In this document: piece after piece, positions 6,701-7,705 of the stretch | How the letters are laid out: every line of letters begins with the position of its first letter | Position numbering within the stretch: position 1 is the stretch's first letter | Source: an uncultured Micrococcus sp. | Lineage (GTDB): Bacteria > Actinomycetota > Actinomycetes > Actinomycetales > Micrococcaceae | DNA length: 7,705 bases | Direction: 5' to 3' | Assembly: GCA_946222435.1 (NCBI GenBank) | Contig: CAMIOJ010000099.1 | Span: 1 to 7,705, forward strand | The notes under the pieces: model-generated | Seen by the model: only the letters and a program-made list of their open reading frames with translations | What the model was told of the DNA's origin: nothing | The model's database searches: none | Program-made: the position numbers and the translations under genes

Positions 6701-7477
6701 CAGCAGCTCGGTGAAGACGTTCAGGGTGAGGTCGAGGTCGTGGTACTCCTCCATGTCCAGGTTGATGAAGGTCTTCTTCTCCTTCGCCAACAGGTACAGC
6801 GGAGTCAGGCGCTCGGTGATCTCCTCCACGGCCTCGTCGAACGCGTAGGGGGCGTGCGGGGCGGTGGCGGCGGAGACCTTCACGGACACGTAGTCCACGT
6901 CGTCGCGGCGCACGAGGTCCGCGATGCCGTCGAGGCGGCGGTCGGCCTCGCCCTTGCCGAGGATGGCCTCGCCGAGCAGGTTGATGTTCAGGTGGGTCTT
7001 CTCGTCCCGCAGCGAGGCAATGGCCTTGGTGAGCTGCTTGTCCCGGGCGTCCACGATCAGGTGGGAGACCATCTCGCGCAGCACACGGCGGGCGGTGGGC
7101 ACGGCGACCTGCGGGACGAGCGGGGCCACGCGGCCGCCGACGCCGAACACGGCCTTCAGGGCCGGCGGCAGGAACTGCGGGGACTCCTGGGCGAGCTCGC
7201 GCAGGGCGCGGGCGGCGATGGCCGGGTCCTCCGGGCGCACCACGTGGTCCACGAAGCGCACGATGAAGTCCAGGCCGCCCGGCTCCTTGAGCGCGCCGGC
7301 GAGCTGGGTGGCGGCGAAGTCGGCCTTGTGGCCGCGTGCCTCCTCCAGCCAGGTGCGGACCTGGGCGATGGCGTCGTCTGCGGAGGCGTGCAGGTCGGCG
7401 GGGTCCGGGATGCCTCCGGTGGCGGCGAGGAGGCGCTCGAGGTCGTCGTGGTCCTGGGCGGAGAAGGTCTCGGTCAT
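3794..7477 (-). CDS. putA: Bifunctional proline dehydrogenase / L-glutamate-gamma-semialdehyde dehydrogenase
   Basis: 1227 residues from ATG 7477. PutA oxidises proline with FAD to P5C and then, with NAD, to glutamate. Residues about 110-460 are the proline dehydrogenase barrel: NINLLGE (162-168), VRVVKGANLPMEQ (304-316), VAGHNLFD (359-366), FEMLLGMA (399-406) and the substrate-binding YLVRRLEE (438-445; Arg441, Arg442). Residues about 520-1000 are the aldehyde dehydrogenase: WNFP with Asn650, Lys673, general base Glu764 in AETSGKN, nucleophile Cys798 in GQKCS, and EFFGP (895-899). Residues 1040-1227 resemble the C-terminal ALDH-superfamily domain of long PutAs. There is no N-terminal ribbon-helix-helix, so it is a type B enzyme that is not its own repressor. 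A GTG at 7576 would add 33 residues and has a better ribosome site (AGGGG, 5-nt spacing), but those codons have only about two-thirds G/C at position 3, against nearly all in the body, so I prefer ATG 7477. The gene ends in a double stop, TGATGA. Confidence 0.98.
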   Translation of the reverse strand: MTETFSAQDHDDLERLLAATGGIPDPADLHASADDAIAQVRTWLEEARGHKADFAATQLAGALKEPGGLDFIVRFVDHVVRPEDPAIAARALRELAQESPQFLPPALKAVFGVGGRVAPLVPQVAVPTARRVLREMVSHLIVDARDKQLTKAIASLRDEKTHLNINLLGEAILGKGEADRRLDGIADLVRRDDVDYVSVKVSAATAPHAPYAFDEAVEEITERLTPLYLLAKEKKTFINLDMEEYHDLDLTLNVFTELLSQPELKDYPAGIVLQAYLPDAMSAMIRLQEWSARRVADGGAPVKVRVVKGANLPMEQMQASLMGWSLATVASKQEADTNYKRVLNYALTKEHVQNVRIGVAGHNLFDIALAHQLVKRRGLSTEQPNGVAEAGGIPPEVEFEMLLGMATGQAEAVKKDVGSLLLYTPVVKPGEFDVAISYLVRRLEEGASSENFMSAVFDLDSDPELFERERHRFLASLEQMDTEIPQPSRGQDRSRHIDGDTPAPVDGFANTPDTDPSLPGNRAWAREIIEAIPGSTLGTEAVDAHRVTTASGAEDAIARAEKAGKTWRKLTGEQRAEALDSVGRALHAARGRLLEVAGSETGKSLDQGDPEVSEAVDFAHYYARLARGLDQVEGARAIPVKLTLVIPPWNFPVAIPVGGVMAALGAGSPVVFKPAPQSERTGAVAWEHIIEGLRASEAFAADGPMAGIDPEDLVRLVTMADEDEKEVGTALVTHPSVERLILTGGYETAQLFKSMRPDLDLLAETSGKNALIVTPSADLDLATKDVVNSAFGHAGQKCSASSLVVLVGSVATSERFHRQLLDAASSLHVAYPDDARAQMGPVIEEPGEKLRRGLTQLEEGESWALQPKQLDDSGRLWSPGIRYGVKPGSHSHLTEFFGPHLSVMTAKDLEEAVEIVNAVDFGLTSGLHSLDPEEIDYWLHHVHAGNLYVNRGITGAIVRRQPFGGWKRSVVGATTKAGGPHYLHGLVHWEDAPTWLTNPESASGSESEPNVDPSWLHTAQKLDEQAWTTVFAPDQDISSLRAERNVLRHVPTPVLVRWEHGPAEHLLRVVSAGLRAGAPMTVSINPVPSTEEGDAASISSEGVRGQVEQLRREFQGTEFGAPVDIHVESTGEFHRRAKQLSEVPPAAEGGGDARIRLISDWVGDRAGALAAKRALQHALGDTPDVAVYAGPVVSAGEVELLPFVHEQAVSITAHRFGTPDHLTDEIL

Positions 7478-7642
7478 CTTCCCACTGTGTCCGGTCGATC
7501 CGGGCTGAGGCAATTCGGGGAGGACGCTGTGACGCAAGTGTTCACTCAGGGCGGGAGAACAGGTGACATGGGCCACGGGTTCCCCTGCGGAGGGAGGAGG
7601 GGAGGCTTCCCGACGACGGCCGCTCGCCTGGCGCTGCTGCTC

Positions 7643-7704
7643 GCGTCGAACCAGAGAGAGTGGCCGGCCTCATGCGCCGAGCCAGAGAGAGTGGCCGGCC
7701 TCAT
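7643..7704. repeat. 31-bp direct tandem repeat, two full copies at the window edge
   Basis: Copies at 7643-7673 and 7674-7704 match at 29 of 31 positions (differences only at unit positions 4 and 8). Each contains CCAGAGAGAGTGGCCGGCCT, with the 8-bp palindrome GGCCGGCC at its centre. The last base of the window (7705, G) matches the first base of a third unit, so the array may continue. A 31-bp period is not a multiple of three, so the repeat is unlikely to be coding, and it is about three turns of B-DNA, which would put repeated sites on one face of the helix. It lies 166 bp upstream of the putA start. Confidence 0.7.
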
Positions 7705-7705
7705 G

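Noticed and set aside
7529..7545. GTGA-N9-TCAC dyad upstream of putA as a CRP-like operator
   Set aside because: CRP-family sites have a 6-bp spacer between GTGA and TCAC; here it is 9, the arms are only 4 bp, and no promoter elements could be placed beside it.
7568..7705. Possible plus-strand gene start at ATG 7568, divergent from putA and open to the window edge
   Set aside because: AGGTG lies upstream with usable spacing, but the 46 codons include AGG-AGG and AGA codons rare here, and they run through a 31-bp repeat that shifts frame each unit. The 5' end of a real gene cannot be excluded without more sequence.
7643..7705. CRISPR array
   Set aside because: The similar units are contiguous and the non-identical part is about 7 bases, far too short for spacers; no cas genes are present.

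Overview
The window reads as ordinary chromosomal DNA from a very high-GC actinobacterium. Almost every third codon position is G or C, GTG and TTG starts are plausible, and the PutA and glutamate-synthase-like proteins look actinobacterial. I would guess a Micrococcus-like member of the Micrococcaceae, but that is inference; there is no rRNA or marker gene here to prove it. I see no tRNA, rRNA, CRISPR array, insertion sequence, prophage or defence genes.

Layout. (1) 1-734, plus strand: the 3' part of a gene for a Pro/Ser/Thr-rich protein with W-x-P repeats and one C-terminal membrane helix; its 5' end lies outside the window. (2) 735-961: a gap between convergent genes, with a short degenerate 21-bp tandem repeat and a perfect 16-bp-stem hairpin that probably terminates transcription from both sides. 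(3) 962-3034, minus strand: a membrane-tethered, FMN- and 3Fe-4S-binding glutamate-synthase-like protein without a glutaminase domain. (4) 3035-3189: a gap carrying three GGAC...GTCC dyads and a nested inverted repeat. (5) 3190-3747, minus strand: a hot-dog-fold thioesterase of the THEM6-like type. (6) 3745-3790: a symmetrical 46-nt inverted repeat that fills the putA-thioesterase gap and includes the thioesterase start codon. (7) 3794-7477, minus strand: putA, the bifunctional proline dehydrogenase / glutamate-gamma-semialdehyde dehydrogenase. (8) 7478-7705: sequence upstream of putA, ending at the window edge in a 31-bp tandem repeat.

How the genes fit together. putA, the thioesterase and the glutamate-synthase-like gene are co-directional in that order, separated by 43 and 155 nt. 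PutA oxidises proline to glutamate, and the third gene belongs to a glutamate-synthase-related family, so a shared role in glutamate or redox metabolism is possible. The 155-nt gap with its own dyads suggests that the third gene has its own control. The most useful leads are regulatory structures (the start-codon hairpin, the GGAC...GTCC dyads, the 31-bp repeats) rather than a new multi-gene system, for which I found no convincing evidence.
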